Notes: generated by a model not told the origin, from the letters alone. Counted from the first letter of the stretch, positions 16,711 through 27,507 are shown. The stretch is DNA of 64,000 nt from Alloalcanivorax marinus (GCF_016906305.1 NZ_JADDOL010000002.1:124001-188000); one strand, 5' to 3'. Numbers and translations: made by a program.

Positions 16711-16740
16711 AAAAAGCGCAAAGAAATGTTTTGTTTTGTT

Positions 16741-17802
16741 CTATTTGCAAATGCAACAAAGTGCATCAACCAGACTCCGGTTCTGGTCCGGGCGCCCCAC
16801 GGTGATGCGCAGGTGGTCGCGGATGCGCTCCGGTTTGCCGAAGTGGCGCACGATGATGCCCTGCTCGCGCAGGGCCGCCGCCAGGTCGGCGCCGGCGCGA
16901 TCCGGGTGGCGGCAGAACAGGAAGTTGGCCGCCGAGGGCAACACCTGGAAGCCCAGCCCTTCCAGAGCGTGGCGCAGGGTTTCGCGCTCTTCGATGACCA
17001 GTTCGCGGCCACGCTGGAACCAGTCGTCGTCCTCGAAGGCGGCCTTGCCGGCGGCGATGGCCAGACGGTCCAGGGGGTAGGAATTGAAGCTGTTCTTGAT
17101 CCGTTCCAGGCCCTCGATCAGCGCCGCGTCGCCCACCGCGAAGCCGATCCGCACGCCGGCCAGGGCGCGGGATTTGGACAGGGTCTGGGTGACCAGCAGA
17201 TTGGGGTAACGGTCCACCAGGGCGATGGCGGTGTCGCCGCCGAAGTCCACGTAGGCCTCGTCCACCACCACCACCGAATCCGGGTTGGCGGCGAGAACGG
17301 TCTCGATGGCGTCCAGCGGCAGCAGGCGGCCGGTGGGCGCGTTCGGGTTGGGGAAGATGATGCCACCGTTGGGGGCTGAATAGTCCGCCGGGTCGATGGC
17401 CAGGTCGTCATCCAGGGGCACCGGCCGGTAGTCGATGTCGTAGAGCCCGCAATAGACCTTGTAGAAGCTGTAGGTGATGTCCGGGAACAGCAGCGGCCGG
17501 TCCTGTTTGAACAGGCCGAAGAAAATGTGCGCCAGCACTTCGTCGGAGCCGTTGCCGACGAACACCTGGTCGGTCTTCACCCGGTAATAGGTGGCGATGG
17601 CGTCCTTCAGCTCGAGAGCGTCCGGGTCCGGGTAGAGGCGCAGCCGCTCGTCGGCGGCGGCGTGGATCGCCTCGATCACCTTCGCCGAGGGGCCCAGCGG
17701 GTGTTCGTTGGTGTTGAGCTTGACCAGCCGGGCCATTTTCGGCTGTTCGCCGGGCACGTAGGGTTCCAGGTCGCGGACGAACGGGCTCCAGAATTTGCTC
17801 AT
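16741..17802 (-). CDS. hisC: Histidinol-phosphate aminotransferase
   Basis: PLP enzyme of histidine synthesis that turns imidazole acetol phosphate into histidinol phosphate. It is 353 aa and a fold-type I class II aminotransferase. Visible motifs are [40 protein letters not shown] and the PLP lysine region [16 protein letters not shown]. It lies 6 bp after hisD in the order hisG-hisD-hisC. The stop falls in a locally AT-rich sequence bordering the inserted lipoprotein gene, and the last residues (LCCICK) look unlike the usual HisC end. Confidence 0.95.
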   Translation of the reverse strand: MSKFWSPFVRDLEPYVPGEQPKMARLVKLNTNEHPLGPSAKVIEAIHAAADERLRLYPDPDALELKDAIATYYRVKTDQVFVGNGSDEVLAHIFFGLFKQDRPLLFPDITYSFYKVYCGLYDIDYRPVPLDDDLAIDPADYSAPNGGIIFPNPNAPTGRLLPLDAIETVLAANPDSVVVVDEAYVDFGGDTAIALVDRYPNLLVTQTLSKSRALAGVRIGFAVGDAALIEGLERIKNSFNSYPLDRLAIAAGKAAFEDDDWFQRGRELVIEERETLRHALEGLGFQVLPSAANFLFCRHPDRAGADLAAALREQGIIVRHFGKPERIRDHLRITVGRPDQNRSLVDALCCICK

Positions 17803-17808
17803 AAGGCC

Positions 17809-19110
17809 TCAGTCTTTCTTGATTCTCAGCTCCGCGCTGCGGGCGTGGGCGGTAAGTCGCTCGCCCCGGGCCAGCACCGAGGCCACCCGCCCCAGGGCGC
17901 TGGCGCCTTCCGGGGAGCAGCCGATCAGCGAGCTGCGCTTCTGAAAATCATAGACGCCCAGCGGCGAGGAGAAGCGCGCCGTGGCGCTGGTGGGCAGCAC
18001 GTGATTGGGGCCGGCGCAGTAATCACCCAGGGCCTCCGGCGTGTGCCGGCCCAGGAAGATGGCGCCGGCGTGGCGCACTTTTTTCGCCCAGCGGCCGGCG
18101 TCGTCCATGGACAGCTCCAGGTGCTCCGGGCTGATCCGGTTGACCACCTCGAAGGCGTCATCCAGATCCCGGGCCAGGATCAGCGCCCCCCGGTTGGCCA
18201 TGGAGGTGCGAATAATGGCTTCCCGTTCCAGGGTCGGCGCCAGCCGCTCCATGGTCTCCAGTACCGTGTCCAGGAAGGCCGCATCCGGACTGACCAGAAT
18301 CGCCTGGGCCTCCTCGTCGTGCTCCGCCTGGGAGAACAGGTCCATGGCGATCCATTCCGGGTCGGTGTGACCGTCGCAGACCACCAGGATTTCCGAAGGG
18401 CCGGCGATCATGTCGATGCCCACCTTGCCGAACACCTGGCGCTTGGCCTCGGCCACGTAGATGTTGCCGGGGCCGACGATCTTGTCCACCGCCGGGATCG
18501 ACTCGGTGCCGAACGCCAGCGCCGCCACCGCCTGGGCGCCGCCCACGGTGAAGAAGCGCTCCACCCCGGCCACCGCCGCGGCGGCCAGCACCATGTCGTC
18601 CAGTTCCCCGTCCGGCGCCGGGCTGACCATGACGATCTCGCCGACCCCGGCCACATGGGCGGGCAGCGCGTTCATCAGCACCGAGCTGGGGTAGGCGGCC
18701 TTGCCGCCGGGTACATAGATGCCGGCCCGGTCCAGGGCGGTGACCTGCTGGCCCAGCAGGGTGCCGTCCGCGTCCCGATAGCTCCAGGAATCCTGCTTCT
18801 GACGCTCGTGGTAGTCGCGCACCCGGGCGGCGGCGGCTTCCAGGGCCTGGCGCTGCTCGTCGGACAGCCGCGCCAGGGCCGCTTCCAGCTCCGGCCGTTC
18901 CACGGTGAGATCCGCCAGGGTGGCGGCGTCGCGGCGGTCGAAGCGGTTGGTGTATTCCACCACCGCCGCGTCGCCGCGCTTAGCCACGTCGCGAAGAATG
19001 GCGCGCACCCGCTCGCCGACCTCCTCGTCACGCTCCTCGCTCCAGGCGGTCAGGGCGTTCAGGCGTTCGGTGAAATCGCTGTCACGGGTGTCGAGGCGGG
19101 TGGTTTTCAT
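17809..19110 (-). CDS. hisD: Histidinol dehydrogenase
   Basis: Zinc enzyme for the last two oxidations of histidine synthesis (histidinol to histidine, NAD-dependent). It is 433 aa, full length. Family motifs include [57 protein letters not shown] and [17 protein letters not shown]. The start overlaps the hisG stop by 4 bp (ATGA), indicating translational coupling. Confidence 0.97.
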   Translation of the reverse strand: MKTTRLDTRDSDFTERLNALTAWSEERDEEVGERVRAILRDVAKRGDAAVVEYTNRFDRRDAATLADLTVERPELEAALARLSDEQRQALEAAAARVRDYHERQKQDSWSYRDADGTLLGQQVTALDRAGIYVPGGKAAYPSSVLMNALPAHVAGVGEIVMVSPAPDGELDDMVLAAAAVAGVERFFTVGGAQAVAALAFGTESIPAVDKIVGPGNIYVAEAKRQVFGKVGIDMIAGPSEILVVCDGHTDPEWIAMDLFSQAEHDEEAQAILVSPDAAFLDTVLETMERLAPTLEREAIIRTSMANRGALILARDLDDAFEVVNRISPEHLELSMDDAGRWAKKVRHAGAIFLGRHTPEALGDYCAGPNHVLPTSATARFSSPLGVYDFQKRSSLIGCSPEGASALGRVASVLARGERLTAHARSAELRIKKD

Positions 19111-19760
19111 GCCGGGGTCCGTCGTTTTGCTACCGCTTGTTCCAGTTTATCCAGAATACCCTGAATGTCGGCGTGACGGGTCTTCATGCTGGCCCGATTG
19201 ACCACCACCCGGGAGGAAATGTCGTCGGCGATGATCTCGGTGGGCTCCAGGCCGTTGGCGCGCAGGGTGTTGCCGGTGTCGACGATGTCGACGATGCGGT
19301 CCGCCAGCCCCACCAGCGGCGCCAGTTCCATGGCGCCGTAGAGCTTGATGATCTCGGCCTGCTTGCCCTGGCGGGCGAAATAAGCCCGCGCCACGTTGAC
19401 GAATTTGGTGGCCACCCGCACCCGGCCGCTCACCGGCGGCGCGTCCTTGAGCGCGGCCACCATCAACTTGCAGCGGGCGATTTCCAGATCCAGGGGTTCG
19501 AACAGTCCCTCGGCGCCGTGCTCCATGAGCACGTCCTTGCCGGCCACGCCCAGATCGGCGCCGCCGTGCTGCACGTAGGGCGGCACGTCGGTGGCGCGGA
19601 TCACGATGATGCGCACGTCCGCCCGGGTGGTGTCGAAAATCAGCTTGCGCGACGCGGACGGATCCTCCAGCAGCTCGATGCCGGCTTCCTTGAGCAGCGG
19701 CAGCGTCTCCTGGAGGATACGGCCCTTGGACAGGGCGATGGTCAGCGGTGTCTCGGTCAT
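19107..19760 (-). CDS. hisG: ATP phosphoribosyltransferase, short form
   Basis: First enzyme of histidine synthesis. At 217 aa it is the short HisG(S) form that lacks the C-terminal regulatory domain. This form needs HisZ, which is not in this window. Motifs: [27 protein letters not shown], and the PRPP loop region [16 protein letters not shown]. The start is set at 19760 ([13 protein letters not shown]); longer in-frame upstream sequence is not conserved. It sits 18 bp after murA, forming a murA-hisG-hisD-hisC operon. Confidence 0.96.
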   Translation of the reverse strand: MTETPLTIALSKGRILQETLPLLKEAGIELLEDPSASRKLIFDTTRADVRIIVIRATDVPPYVQHGGADLGVAGKDVLMEHGAEGLFEPLDLEIARCKLMVAALKDAPPVSGRVRVATKFVNVARAYFARQGKQAEIIKLYGAMELAPLVGLADRIVDIVDTGNTLRANGLEPTEIIADDISSRVVVNRASMKTRHADIQGILDKLEQAVAKRRTPA

Positions 19761-19777
19761 GTCAGGCGCGGTCCCAC

Positions 19778-21064
<1,287 letters not shown>

Positions 21065-21319
21065 TCAGGCGATGCCCATCTTCTGGGCTTTGTCCCACTC
21101 GGCGCGGGTGAAGGTTTTGAGGGACACGGCGTGGATGCTGTTGTCCTTGATGCGATCGTTGATGCAGGCGTAGATCAGCTGCTGGCGTTTTACCGGCATC
21201 AGCCCTTCGAAGGCATCGGACACCACGCGGATCAGGAAGCGGTCACCTTCGCCTTCCACCGCCACATCGGCGCCGTCGAAACCGGCTTCCACCAGTGCCT
21301 TCACGTCATCGGGATTCAT
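21065..21319 (-). CDS. ibaG: BolA-family protein IbaG
   Basis: An 84-aa BolA-family protein. It has the conserved FEGLMPVKRQQLIYACINDRI helix and the C-terminal SLKTFTRAEWDK. IbaG partners with monothiol glutaredoxins in iron-sulfur handling and acid stress. The position directly before murA is the usual one. mlaB, which normally precedes it, is absent; only 92 bp separate it from mlaC. Confidence 0.93.
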   Translation of the reverse strand: MNPDDVKALVEAGFDGADVAVEGEGDRFLIRVVSDAFEGLMPVKRQQLIYACINDRIKDNSIHAVSLKTFTRAEWDKAQKMGIA

Positions 21320-21411
21320 GGTCGCTCCTTATTGCTGAGGGGCGAATGATACGCGAGGGCCACCGGGGTTGTCATGCCGGGACCGGCGGGCGCCGGCCCC
21401 GGAGGGCGGGA

Positions 21412-22068
21412 TCATTGAGGGCTTTGCGGGGCGCTCTCGATGTCCACCTTTTCTTCCACGTCGGCGTTCTGGGCGGACCAGTTGTCGATGGCCTGGTCCA
21501 GGTCCCCGTACTGCTGCATGGACTGGGCGAACTGAGCCTGGTAGACGGCGCGCAGGTCCAGGCCGTTGACGAACACGTTCACCACCTTCCACTGGTCGCC
21601 GTCCTGGAACAGGGTGAAGTACACCGGAATCACCTTGCCGTCGTCGGTGGTGCCCTGCACGCGCACCCGGGCGTAGTTGCCCTTGCGGTCTTCCTCGCGC
21701 ATCGGCAGCACCTCGATCTTCTGACCCTGGTAGAGGGTCACGCCGGAGGCATAGGTGTTGATCAGGCTGTTCTTGAACACATCCAGGAAGCGGTACTTCT
21801 GGTCGCGGCTGGCGTCGTCGAAGTAATCGCCCATCACCATGCGGGTGATGCGCTTGAAGTCCACCAGAGGCACCAGTTCCTCACGGACCAGCTGGCGGGC
21901 GTACTCCGGGTCCTTGTTGAGCTGGTCCCGGTTCTGGTCGATCAGCGAGGTCATGCGGTCCAGCGTATCCTGCACCAGCTGGCGCGGGTCCTGGGCCGCC
22001 TGGGCGAGGCCGGCCATGGCCACCAGGATCAGCGCCATTACCGCCGCGAAAGGTTGTTTAAAGGTCAT
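21412..22068 (-). CDS. mlaC: Periplasmic phospholipid-binding protein MlaC
   Basis: A 218-aa MlaC/Ttg2D family protein. It has a Sec signal peptide cleaved near AQAA-QDPRQL and the family core MVMGDYFDDASRDQKYRFLDVFKNSLINTYA plus VPVYFTLFQDGDQWKVVNVFVNGLDL. It ferries phospholipids between the outer-membrane MlaA complex and the inner-membrane MlaFEDB ABC transporter. In relatives it is the fourth gene of mlaFEDCB. Here mlaF, mlaE and mlaD are missing upstream, where divergent kdsD begins after 195 bp, and mlaB is missing downstream. Confidence 0.94.
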   Translation of the reverse strand: MTFKQPFAAVMALILVAMAGLAQAAQDPRQLVQDTLDRMTSLIDQNRDQLNKDPEYARQLVREELVPLVDFKRITRMVMGDYFDDASRDQKYRFLDVFKNSLINTYASGVTLYQGQKIEVLPMREEDRKGNYARVRVQGTTDDGKVIPVYFTLFQDGDQWKVVNVFVNGLDLRAVYQAQFAQSMQQYGDLDQAIDNWSAQNADVEEKVDIESAPQSPQ

Positions 22069-22206
22069 AGATCACTCCCTGTCATTGCTTGATGCCCGGT
22101 TGTACGGCTTTCCCTACGGGGTGTCCAGGCGTTTGTTATTGGAACACGGGGCGCCGGCGGGGTTCCGTGAAGCGCCGGCGCCGGGAACGCCGACGGCCAC
22201 CGCGGG

Positions 22207-22235
22207 GTCTCAGGGCGGGCGCGCCAGTGTATAAT
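22207..22235 (+). promoter_or_regulatory. Predicted sigma-70 promoter of the kds-lpt operon
   Basis: A perfect -10 TATAAT (22230-22235) lies 17 bp after a weak -35 (GTCTCA). The predicted transcript starts about 20 nt before kdsD. Confidence 0.45.
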
Positions 22236-22263
22236 CGCCGCCAGCGAGGAGACACGAGAGACC

Positions 22264-23232
22264 ATGAGCAATCACCACATCGCCACCGCCCGCCGCGTTC
22301 TCGATGAAGAAGCGCGCGCCGTGGCCGCGCTGAGCCAGCGTGTCAGCGACGATTTCGTGCGCGCCTGCGAGCGCATTCTCGAATGTCCCGGCCGCGTGAT
22401 CGTCACCGGCATGGGCAAAAGTGGCCATATCGGCAGCAAGGTGGCCGCCACCCTGGCCAGCACCGGCACCCCTTCCTTTTTCGTGCATCCGGGCGAGGCC
22501 TCCCACGGCGACCTGGGCATGATCACCGGCGCCGACGTGGTGCTGGCGCTGTCCAACTCCGGCGAGACCGGCGAGATCCTCACCATCCTGCCGGTGATCA
22601 AGCGCAAGGGCGCCGGCCTGATCAGCATGACCGGCCGCCCGGAGTCGTCCCTGGCGCGGCTGTCCGACGTGCATCTGGACGTGGCCGTGAAGGAAGAGGC
22701 CTGCCCGCACAATCTGGCGCCCACCTCCTCCACCACCGCCACCCTGGCGATGGGCGACGCCCTGGCCATCGCCCTGCTGGAAGCGCGCGGCTTCACCGCC
22801 GAGGATTTCGCCCTCAGCCACCCGGGCGGCAGCCTGGGCCGGCGCCTGCTGTTGAAGGTGGATGACATCATGCACACCGAGGAGCGCCTGCCCAAGGTGC
22901 CCCGCGACGCCAGTCTGTCCGACGCCTTGCTGGAAATGACCCGCAAGGGCCTGGGCATGACCACGGTGGTGGACGAGGACGGCCGCCTGATCGGGCTGTT
23001 CACCGACGGCGACCTGCGCCGCACCCTGGAGAAGGGCCTGGATATCCGCCAGGCCGGCATCGCCGAGGTAATGTCCAGCCACCCGGTGACCATGGCGCCG
23101 GGCCTGCTCGCCGCCGAGGCGCTGCAGATCATGGAAACGCGCAAGATCAACGGGCTGATCGTCTGTGACGATCAGCGCCGCCCGATCGGCGCCCTCAACA
23201 CCCAGGACCTGCTGCGCGCCGGAGTGATGTGA
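22264..23232 (+). CDS. kdsD: Arabinose-5-phosphate isomerase
   Basis: Converts ribulose-5-phosphate to arabinose-5-phosphate, the first step of Kdo synthesis for LPS. It is 322 aa. The N-terminal SIS domain (VTGMGKSGHIGSKVAATLASTGTPSFFVHPGEASHGDLG) is followed by two CBS domains from about residue 205. It is divergent from mlaC and first of the co-linear kdsD-kdsC-lptC-lptA-lptB set, whose genes touch or overlap. Confidence 0.96.
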   Translation: MSNHHIATARRVLDEEARAVAALSQRVSDDFVRACERILECPGRVIVTGMGKSGHIGSKVAATLASTGTPSFFVHPGEASHGDLGMITGADVVLALSNSGETGEILTILPVIKRKGAGLISMTGRPESSLARLSDVHLDVAVKEEACPHNLAPTSSTTATLAMGDALAIALLEARGFTAEDFALSHPGGSLGRRLLLKVDDIMHTEERLPKVPRDASLSDALLEMTRKGLGMTTVVDEDGRLIGLFTDGDLRRTLEKGLDIRQAGIAEVMSSHPVTMAPGLLAAEALQIMETRKINGLIVCDDQRRPIGALNTQDLLRAGVM

Positions 23233-23735
23233 TGGCCTTTTCCATTTCCACCGCCGACGCCCGCGCCCTGCGCCTGATGGCGTTCGACGTGGACGGCGTG
23301 ATGACCGACGGCCGCCTGCATTACGGACCGGACGGCGAAACCCTCAAGGTGTTCCACGTACACGACGGCCACGGCCTCAAGAAGCTGGCCGCCAGCGGCG
23401 TGACCCTGGCCATCATCACCGGCCGCGACACCCCGATGGTGGCGCGCCGTGCCCGGGAACTGGGCATCGAGCACGTCATTCAGGGGCGCGAGGACAAGGC
23501 CGTGGCGCTCGCCGACCTGGCCGGGCGCCTGGGCGTCGGCGCCCGTGAAACCGGCTATGCCGGCGACGACGAACCGGATGTGGGGGCTCTGCAGTGGGCC
23601 CAGATCGCGTTCGCCCCGGCCAACGCCCACGCCTGCGCCCGGCAGGCCGCCGATCACGTCACCCGGGCCCGCGGCGGCGAAGGCGCGGTCCGTGAGATCT
23701 GCGACGCCCTGCTGGCGTTGCGGGAGGCGCCGTGA
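23232..23735 (+). CDS. kdsC: 3-deoxy-D-manno-octulosonate 8-phosphate phosphatase
   Basis: HAD phosphatase releasing Kdo from Kdo-8-phosphate. It is 167 aa. The catalytic aspartates are Asp19 and Asp21 in FDVDGVMTDG. Further motifs are IITGRDTPMV, the lysine in QGREDKAVAL, and YAGDDEPDVG. The ATG at 23232 overlaps the kdsD stop by one base; a GTG at 23229 is also possible. No cap domain, as expected for this tetrameric family. Confidence 0.95.
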   Translation: MAFSISTADARALRLMAFDVDGVMTDGRLHYGPDGETLKVFHVHDGHGLKKLAASGVTLAIITGRDTPMVARRARELGIEHVIQGREDKAVALADLAGRLGVGARETGYAGDDEPDVGALQWAQIAFAPANAHACARQAADHVTRARGGEGAVREICDALLALREAP

Positions 23736-24286
23736 GACGCCAGGGTCTGCTCAGCGCCTCCGGCATCCTCCTGCTCGGTCTGATCGTGCTGATGACCCTG
23801 CACGAGTGGGACAATCCTCTGGAGGACGACCGGGAGGCCTTTCTCAGCGCGCCGCTGATCATCGCCGACACCATCACCGCCAAGGCCTACGACCGGGAAA
23901 CCGGCAAGGTCAGCTACGAGCTCAAGGCCGACCATCTGGAGCAGTTTCAGCGCGAGGCCCTGACCACGCTCACCGAGCCGGACCTGCGCATGGAAAACGA
24001 CAACGGCGTCTGGACCATCCGTTCCCGCCGTGGTGAAGTGCGCGACAACGGCGACCTGATCGTGTTCATGGATGAGGTCAAGGCACGCAGCGAGACCAAC
24101 GGGGTCACGCTCAGCACCGACCAACTGGAGTACCTGAACGACGCCGGCCAGGTCCGCTCGCCGGGCGCGCTGACCCTGGAGCACCGCGACGGCAATACCC
24201 GCGCCGGCAGCATGCAGTCGGACCTGAACAGCGGCGAAATGACCCTTGGACAAGGAGTGGTAAGTGAATTCACGGGCAGCAATTAA
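23732..24286 (+). CDS. lptC: LPS export protein LptC
   Basis: Bitopic inner-membrane protein that passes LPS from LptB2FG to LptA. It is 184 aa with one N-terminal transmembrane helix (about residues 7-23) and a periplasmic beta-jellyroll. The GTG start overlaps the kdsC stop by 4 bp (GTGA). Sequence similarity in this family is low, but position, size and topology agree. Confidence 0.92.
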   Translation: MRRQGLLSASGILLLGLIVLMTLHEWDNPLEDDREAFLSAPLIIADTITAKAYDRETGKVSYELKADHLEQFQREALTTLTEPDLRMENDNGVWTIRSRRGEVRDNGDLIVFMDEVKARSETNGVTLSTDQLEYLNDAGQVRSPGALTLEHRDGNTRAGSMQSDLNSGEMTLGQGVVSEFTGSN

Positions 24287-24833
24287 AGGGCTCGGCCTGC
24301 TCGGGCTGCTGTTCGCCGGCCTGGCCGGCGCCGCCCAGCCCCCCGGCGGCCAGCCCGTGGAGGTGAGCGCCAACAGCGCCACCTTCGAGCAAAGCGCCGG
24401 CACCGGGGTGTACCGGGGCGACGCGGAGCTGATCCAGGGCAACCGGCGCCTGAACGCCGACGTGATCCGGCTGTTCACCGAGAACAACCAACTGGTGCGC
24501 GTGGAGGCCACCGGCAATCCGGTGCGCATGCGCGAGGGCGATGACCTGCAGGCGCGGGCCAAAAACCTGGTGTACGACCTGCGGGCCCGGCGGCTGGTGC
24601 TCACCGGCGACGCCCATGTGGACCACCAGGGCAACACCTTCGAGGGCGCCCGGGTGCAGTACAACCTGGATTCACGGCGGGTGGACGCCAGCGGTGAAGG
24701 CGACAAGCGCGTGCGGCTGGTGATCCCGGCCAAAAACACCGACCCGTCCGGCGAAAGCGGCGCCGGCGGCAACGACGACACCAGCGACACCGGCAATGGC
24801 GGCGCCGACGGCGGCAAGGCGGAGACCCCCTGA
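24264..24833 (+). CDS. lptA: LPS transport periplasmic protein LptA
   Basis: Forms the periplasmic LPS bridge between LptC and LptD. It is 189 aa with a signal peptide ending near AGAAQ and the OstA core (VSANSATFEQSAGTGVYRGDAELIQGNRRLNADVIRLF). The C-terminal tail after about residue 155 is low-complexity, rich in Gly, Asp, Asn and Ser, and probably disordered. The GTG start at 24264 follows AAGGAG and overlaps lptC by 23 bp. Confidence 0.94.
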   Translation: MNSRAAIKGLGLLGLLFAGLAGAAQPPGGQPVEVSANSATFEQSAGTGVYRGDAELIQGNRRLNADVIRLFTENNQLVRVEATGNPVRMREGDDLQARAKNLVYDLRARRLVLTGDAHVDHQGNTFEGARVQYNLDSRRVDASGEGDKRVRLVIPAKNTDPSGESGAGGNDDTSDTGNGGADGGKAETP

Positions 24834-25559
24834 ATGGCACATCTGAGCGCCCATAACCTGGCCAAGAGCTACAAAAGCACCCGCGTCATCGAGGACGTGT
24901 CCCTGGAAGTGGAGGCCGGCCAGATCGTCGGCCTGCTGGGCCCCAACGGCGCCGGCAAGACCACCTGCTTCTATATGATCGTGGGCCTGGTGGCCGCCGA
25001 CGCCGGCCGCATCGAGATCAACGGCGACGACATCACCCACCTGCCCATGCACGGCCGCGCCCGCCGGGGCATCGGCTATCTGCCCCAGGAAGCCAGCATT
25101 TTCCGCCGGCTCACCGTGGAGCAGAACATCATGGCGATCCTGGAAACGCGCAAGGAAATGACCAAGGCCCAGCGCGAGGAACAACTGGAAAGCCTGCTCA
25201 ACGAGTTCCACATCGACCACATCCGCGACTCCATGGGCATGAGCCTGTCCGGCGGCGAACGCCGGCGGGCGGAAATCGCCCGCGGGCTGGCCACCAACCC
25301 GGACTTCATCCTCCTGGATGAGCCCTTCGCCGGCGTGGACCCGATCTCGGTGAACGACATCAAGGGCATCATCCGCCACCTGAAGGAACGGGGCATCGGC
25401 GTGCTGATCACCGACCACAATGTGCGCGAAACCCTGGACATCTGCGACACGGCCTATATTGTCAGTACCGGCCACATCATCGCCGAAGGCGACGCCAACA
25501 CCATTCTCGGCAACCAGCAGGTGCGCGACGTCTACCTGGGGGCGGACTTCCGGCTGTAA
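24834..25559 (+). CDS. lptB: LPS export ABC transporter ATPase LptB
   Basis: ATPase of the LptB2FG complex that extracts LPS from the inner membrane. It is 241 aa. Walker A GPNGAGKT (36-43), signature LSGGERRR, Walker B FILLDEPF, and H-loop ITDHNVRE are intact. It starts directly after the lptA stop. lptF and lptG are not in this window, as usual. Confidence 0.97.
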   Translation: MAHLSAHNLAKSYKSTRVIEDVSLEVEAGQIVGLLGPNGAGKTTCFYMIVGLVAADAGRIEINGDDITHLPMHGRARRGIGYLPQEASIFRRLTVEQNIMAILETRKEMTKAQREEQLESLLNEFHIDHIRDSMGMSLSGGERRRAEIARGLATNPDFILLDEPFAGVDPISVNDIKGIIRHLKERGIGVLITDHNVRETLDICDTAYIVSTGHIIAEGDANTILGNQQVRDVYLGADFRL

Positions 25560-25617
25560 CCGGAACCGGCCCGCTCACCGGCCGGCCCTACACCCTCGCC
25601 CAGGGAAAAGCAATACT

Positions 25618-25633
25618 TGGCATGATTATTGCT
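25618..25633 (+). promoter_or_regulatory. Sigma-54 (-24/-12) promoter in front of rpoN
   Basis: TGGCATGATTATTGC matches TGGCACG-N4-TTGC with one change (T for C). The GG and GC pairs are exactly 10 bp apart. The start site would be about 47 nt before the rpoN ATG. No other gene lies between, so it can only drive rpoN and the genes after it. Confidence 0.7.
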
Positions 25634-25690
25634 TAATTCAAATTAATGCTGCTATGCTGCCCCACTTCGGGAACCAGCGACCCCAGTAGC

Positions 25691-27142
25691 ATGAAACCCA
25701 CTCTACAACTGCAAATCGGCCAGCAGCTGACCATGACGCCCCAGTTGCAACAGGCAATCCGCCTGCTGCAACTGTCGACGCTGGACCTGCGCATGGAGAT
25801 CCAGCAGGCGGTGGAAAACAACCCGCTGCTGGAGCTGGAAGACGGCGCCGAGGATTTCTCCGCGGACGACCTGGACGGCGACGCCGACGGCGACATGGAG
25901 CTGGAGCGCGACGACGCCCTGGACGACCTGGTCGAAGGCACCGTGGAAACCGACAGCGAGTGGGACGACCTCTACGTGGGCCAGAGCAGCGCCGGCGCCG
26001 GTGAAGGTGACGATGCGGACGCCTGGCAACAGCGCCACGCCAACCCGGACACCCTGCTCGACCACCTGGAGTGGCAGCTCAATCTGACCCCCATGAGCGA
26101 CCGCGACCGGGTGATTGCCCAGATCATCCTGGAAGCCTTGGACGAGCGCGGCTACGTGACCGTTCCCCTGGAGCAGCTGGTCAGCACCGCCGAAGCCCAG
26201 ATCGCCGACCCGGACGACCCGCTGGAAGACGACGAAGTGGTGGCGGTGCTGCACCGCCTGCAGCAGTTCGACCCGGTGGGCGTGGCCAGCCGCGATCTGG
26301 CCGAATGCCTGGGCGTGCAGCTCGCGCAGTTGGCCGCCGACACGCCCCATCTGGGCACCGCCCGCGCCCTGCTGGCCCACCAGGACCTGCTGGAAAAACA
26401 CGACTACGCCGGCCTGCGCCGCGCCCTGTCGGTGAGCGAGGCGGACCTGGTGGCGGCACTGGGGCTGCTGCGCACCCTGGACCCGGCGCCGGGCCAGCAG
26501 ATCGGCGGCGAGACCGCCGACTACGCGGTGCCCGACGTGGTGGTCCGCGCCCACCGGGGCGGCTGGCGGGTGGAGCTGAACGAGGAAGTGCTGCCCAAGG
26601 TCAATCTGCAGGCCCAGTACGCGCAGATGGCGCGCCAGGTGGGCGGCGACGACGGCCAGTACCTGCGCAACTGCATGCAGGAGGCCAAGTGGTTCCTGAA
26701 AAGCCTGCAGAGCCGCAACGACACGCTGCTCAAGGTGGCCAGCCGCATCGTCGAGGTGCAGCAGGACTTCTTCAATTACGGCGAGGAAGCAATGAAGCCG
26801 CTGGTGCTGGCCGATATCGCCGAGGCGGTGGAGATGCACGAGTCCACCATCAGCCGGGTCACCAACCAGAAATTCATGCTCACGCCCCGGGGCGTGTTCG
26901 AGCTCAAATACTTCTTCTCCAGCCACGTGGACACGGACGGTGGCGGTGAGTGTTCCTCCACCGCCATTCGTGCCATCATTAAGAAGCTGGTCGCCGCCGA
27001 GAACCCTCGCAAGCCGCTCAGCGACAACAAGCTGGCAAGCCTGCTCAACGACCAGGGCATCAAGGTGGCGCGCCGCACCGTCGCCAAGTACCGCGAGGCG
27101 ATGCGAATCCCGTCCTCCAGCGCGCGCAAGCGGCTGGTCTAG
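25691..27142 (+). CDS. rpoN: RNA polymerase sigma-54 factor
   Basis: Sigma factor for -24/-12 promoters that need AAA+ activators. It is 483 aa. The N-terminal region I is Gln/Leu-rich (MKPTLQLQIGQQLTMTPQLQ). An acidic region II spans about residues 50-105. The core-binding and HTH regions follow, and the RpoN box (ARRTVAKYRE) lies near the C-terminus. The start is at ATG 25691, the conserved family N-terminus; upstream in-frame sequence to 25646 is not conserved. hpf, ptsN, rapZ and npr follow in the standard order. Confidence 0.97.
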   Translation: MKPTLQLQIGQQLTMTPQLQQAIRLLQLSTLDLRMEIQQAVENNPLLELEDGAEDFSADDLDGDADGDMELERDDALDDLVEGTVETDSEWDDLYVGQSSAGAGEGDDADAWQQRHANPDTLLDHLEWQLNLTPMSDRDRVIAQIILEALDERGYVTVPLEQLVSTAEAQIADPDDPLEDDEVVAVLHRLQQFDPVGVASRDLAECLGVQLAQLAADTPHLGTARALLAHQDLLEKHDYAGLRRALSVSEADLVAALGLLRTLDPAPGQQIGGETADYAVPDVVVRAHRGGWRVELNEEVLPKVNLQAQYAQMARQVGGDDGQYLRNCMQEAKWFLKSLQSRNDTLLKVASRIVEVQQDFFNYGEEAMKPLVLADIAEAVEMHESTISRVTNQKFMLTPRGVFELKYFFSSHVDTDGGGECSSTAIRAIIKKLVAAENPRKPLSDNKLASLLNDQGIKVARRTVAKYREAMRIPSSSARKRLV

Positions 27143-27189
27143 GCCGGACCGGAACGGATATCTCCTCGACGAGAGAGAAGGAGCCAGCT

Positions 27190-27489
27190 ATGCAGATCAA
27201 CCTCAGTGGCCACCATCTGGACATCACCGACGCCCTGCGTGACTACGTGGACGAAAAATTCGCCAAACTGGAGCGCCACTCCGACCAGATCACCAGCGTT
27301 CAGGTGATCCTTTCCCCGGAGCCCAAGAGCCACAAGGCGGAATCCACCATTCATATATCCGGAGCGGACCTGTTCGCCACCGCCCAGGCGGACGACATGT
27401 ACGCGGCCATTGATGCGCTGACCAGCAAGCTGGACCGGCAAATTCTCAAACACAAGGAAAAGACCGTGGGCCGCAAGCACGGCCACTAG
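27190..27489 (+). CDS. hpf: Ribosome hibernation promoting factor (short form)
   Basis: A 99-aa HPF/YfiA-type protein that binds the 30S decoding region in stationary phase and promotes 100S dimers. It has the fold start MQINLSGHHLDITDALRDYVDEKF and the core ADDMYAAIDALTSKLDRQILKHKEK. The short form lacks the C-terminal dimerisation domain of long HPF. A good ribosome site (GAAGGAG) precedes it. Confidence 0.95.
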   Translation: MQINLSGHHLDITDALRDYVDEKFAKLERHSDQITSVQVILSPEPKSHKAESTIHISGADLFATAQADDMYAAIDALTSKLDRQILKHKEKTVGRKHGH

Positions 27490-27507
27490 GTCACCCAGAA
27501 CCCGATT

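Noticed and set aside
21320-21411. Possible mlaB remnant between ibaG and mlaC
   Set aside because: Only 92 bp, GC-rich with a short hairpin; no STAS-domain frame can be read.
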